From positions 1 to 43,458 of the forward strand of contig CAZUWH010000023.1 in the NCBI GenBank assembly GCA_964624075.1: a DNA stretch of 43,458 bases, written 5' to 3'. Position numbers and translations under genes: made by a program. Positions 42,426-43,458 of this stretch are shown here, in pieces; position 1 is the stretch's first letter; every line of letters starts with the position of its first letter. This DNA is from CAZUWH01 sp964624075. GTDB taxonomy: Bacteria > Pseudomonadota > Alphaproteobacteria > Rhodospirillales > Rhodospirillaceae. A model generated the notes under the pieces. The model saw nothing but the letters and a program-made list of their open reading frames with translations. It was not told the DNA's origin and did not search any database.

Positions 42426-42956
42426 TCAGATTTTTTCCACCTGGGCGTATTCGAGTTCAACCGGTGTGGAGCGGCCAAAGATGGATACCGATACTTTCAG
42501 GCGGGCCTTCTCTTCGTCCACGTCCTCGACCAGACCATTGAAGGAGGTAAATGGACCGTCACACACTCGAACCTGCTCGCCGACCTCGAAAGTTACAGAA
42601 GGCTTGGGGCGATCAATCCCTTCCTGAATCTGGTGCATGATGCGTTCGACTTCCGTCTGTGAGATCGGCAGCGGGCGCCCCCGCCCTCCCAGAAAACCCG
42701 TAACCTTGGGCGTGTTTCTCACCAGATGCCATGTTTCATCAGTCAGATCCATCTGAATGAGCACATAACCCGGGAAAAACTTGCGTTCACTGGACACCTT
42801 CGCACCCCGCCGTACCTCGACTACCTCCTCGGTCGGCACCAGGACTTCCGCGAATTTGTCCTCCATCCCTTTGGTAGCCGCCTGCTCACGGATAGACTGC
42901 GCCACCTTCTTTTCGAACCCGGAATAGACGTGGATGACATACCAACGTGCCACCAT
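42426..42956 (-). CDS. nusG: Transcription termination/antitermination protein NusG
   Basis: The 176-residue elongation factor reduces polymerase pausing and links it to Rho or ribosomes. The N-terminal NGN domain has WYVIHVYSGFEKKVAQSI and RKFFPGYVLIQMDL, and the C-terminal KOW domain has VGEQVRVCDGPFTSFNGLVEDVDEEKARLKV and SIFGRSTPVELEYAQVEK. The start at 42956 lies 6 bases after secE. Its place directly after secE and before rplK is the standard order. Confidence 0.97.
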   Translation of the reverse strand: MVARWYVIHVYSGFEKKVAQSIREQAATKGMEDKFAEVLVPTEEVVEVRRGAKVSSERKFFPGYVLIQMDLTDETWHLVRNTPKVTGFLGGRGRPLPISQTEVERIMHQIQEGIDRPKPSVTFEVGEQVRVCDGPFTSFNGLVEDVDEEKARLKVSVSIFGRSTPVELEYAQVEKI

Positions 42957-42962
42957 GGCCCC

Positions 42963-43160
42963 TTAGCCTCCCAGCCCGAATACCAGCCTCACACCCCAAG
43001 CCAGGATCTGATCCACCAGCACGAAAAAAGCCGCCGCCAAGAAAACCATGATCATTACCATACCGGTGGAAATCATCGCTTCCTTGCGGCTAGGCCACGT
43101 AACCTTGCCAAACTCCTGCCGTACTTGGCGGATGAACTGGCCCGGACTGGTCTTTGCCAT
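42963..43160 (-). CDS. secE: Protein translocase subunit SecE
   Basis: The 65-residue membrane protein clamps SecY in the SecYEG channel. It has the conserved amphipathic start FIRQVRQEFGKVTWPSRKEA and a single transmembrane helix (MVMIMVFLAAAFFVLVDQIL), matching the short one-helix form. It precedes nusG by 6 bp. Confidence 0.95.
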   Translation of the reverse strand: MAKTSPGQFIRQVRQEFGKVTWPSRKEAMISTGMVMIMVFLAAAFFVLVDQILAWGVRLVFGLGG

Positions 43161-43233
43161 GTTGCTCTCGAATAAACAAGCTGCAGCTCAAAGAAACGCC
43201 CCCTTTCCTCCTCCCCCACAATGGCGATAGGAA

Positions 43234-43309
43234 TGGCAGGGGCAGCAGGATTCGAACCTACGACCTACGGTTTTGGAGACCGTCGCTCTACCAGCTGAGC
43301 TATACCCCT
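43234..43309 (-). tRNA. tRNA-Trp (anticodon CCA)
   Basis: The 76-nt cloverleaf has acceptor stem AGGGGTA/TGCCCCT, discriminator G and encoded CCA. The anticodon loop is CTCCAAA, giving CCA. It lies between tuf and secE, the usual place in many bacteria. Confidence 0.95.
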
Positions 43310-43353
43310 TAAGGACCGCGTCACATCTAGCTACTGACCTGACAAAACTGTCG

Positions 43354-43370
43354 GCCGGGATCGAACCGAC
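43354..43370 (-). other. T-arm-like hairpin between tuf and tRNA-Trp
   Basis: On the minus strand GTCGG-TTCGATC-CCGGC has the size and loop sequence of a tRNA T arm but no matching cloverleaf around it. A second hairpin (TCTCC...GGAGA) lies just upstream, right after the tuf stop. It could be the worn 3' part of a lost tRNA gene or a chance match. Confidence 0.35.
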
Positions 43371-43399
43371 ACCTTTTCTCCCCGTTGACTGCACGGAGA

Positions 43400-43458
43400 C
43401 TATTCAATGATTTTTGACACCACGCCGGCGCCGACGGTGCGGCCGCCTTCGCGGATGG
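43400..43458 (-). CDS. tuf: Elongation factor Tu, C-terminal end (partial)
   Basis: The window edge cuts this gene. The last 18 codons read IREGGRTVGAGVVSKIIE followed by TAG, the conserved end of EF-Tu, which brings aminoacyl-tRNA to the ribosome as a GTP complex. The upstream part lies outside the window. Its place before tRNA-Trp and secE fits the common tuf-trnW-secE-nusG order. Confidence 0.93.
   Translation of the reverse strand, partial: IREGGRTVGAGVVSKIIE

Overview
The window is a chromosomal stretch from an alphaproteobacterium, most likely a relative of Rhodospirillales. That placement is an inference from protein types: a zinc-ligand-free L31, an alphaproteobacterial AddB, a DUF2312/GapR-like protein, a ChrB-domain protein, a class III cyclase of a kind I recall from Magnetospirillum-like bacteria, and the order tuf - tRNA-Trp - secE - nusG - rplKAJL - rpoBC. 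No database search was run.

There are two contrasting parts. The left part (about 1-24,400) holds intact housekeeping and repair genes (uvrA, def, mutS, rpmE, coaD, gyrA, two hydrolase/crotonase genes, one glycosyltransferase, one GapR-like gene). These alternate with a high density of broken genes: a prophage scar (scaffold-like remnant joined to a decayed integrase) beside tRNA-Lys, a ChrB-domain/MFS transporter pair broken by a nonsense codon and frameshifts, a cyclic-nucleotide-binding protein, an adenylate cyclase missing part of its active site, a response-regulator-like remnant, an IS110-type transposase remnant, and two small frameshifted genes. Spacers carry GC-rich palindromes with a shared loop and two further dispersed repeats.

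The right part (about 24,400-43,458) is almost all intact and mostly on the minus strand. It contains addB without addA beside it, a GT28-like glycosyltransferase, tRNA-Pro, and a transcription/translation block read right to left: tuf (partial), tRNA-Trp, secE, nusG, rplK, rplA, an L10 leader region, rplJ, rplL, rpoB, rpoC, then tyrS. tyrS sits where rpsL-rpsG-fusA often follows rpoC.

The long essential reading frames (uvrA, mutS, gyrA, rpoB, rpoC) are uninterrupted, so the frameshifts are more likely real decay of accessory functions than general sequencing error. This fits a lineage losing accessory regulation, transport and phage genes. I found no CRISPR array and no convincing new multi-gene system. 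The most notable items are the G10 tract over the gyrA stop/coaD start, the palindrome family, the cyclase with its catalytic segment deleted, and a crotonase lacking both usual catalytic glutamates.
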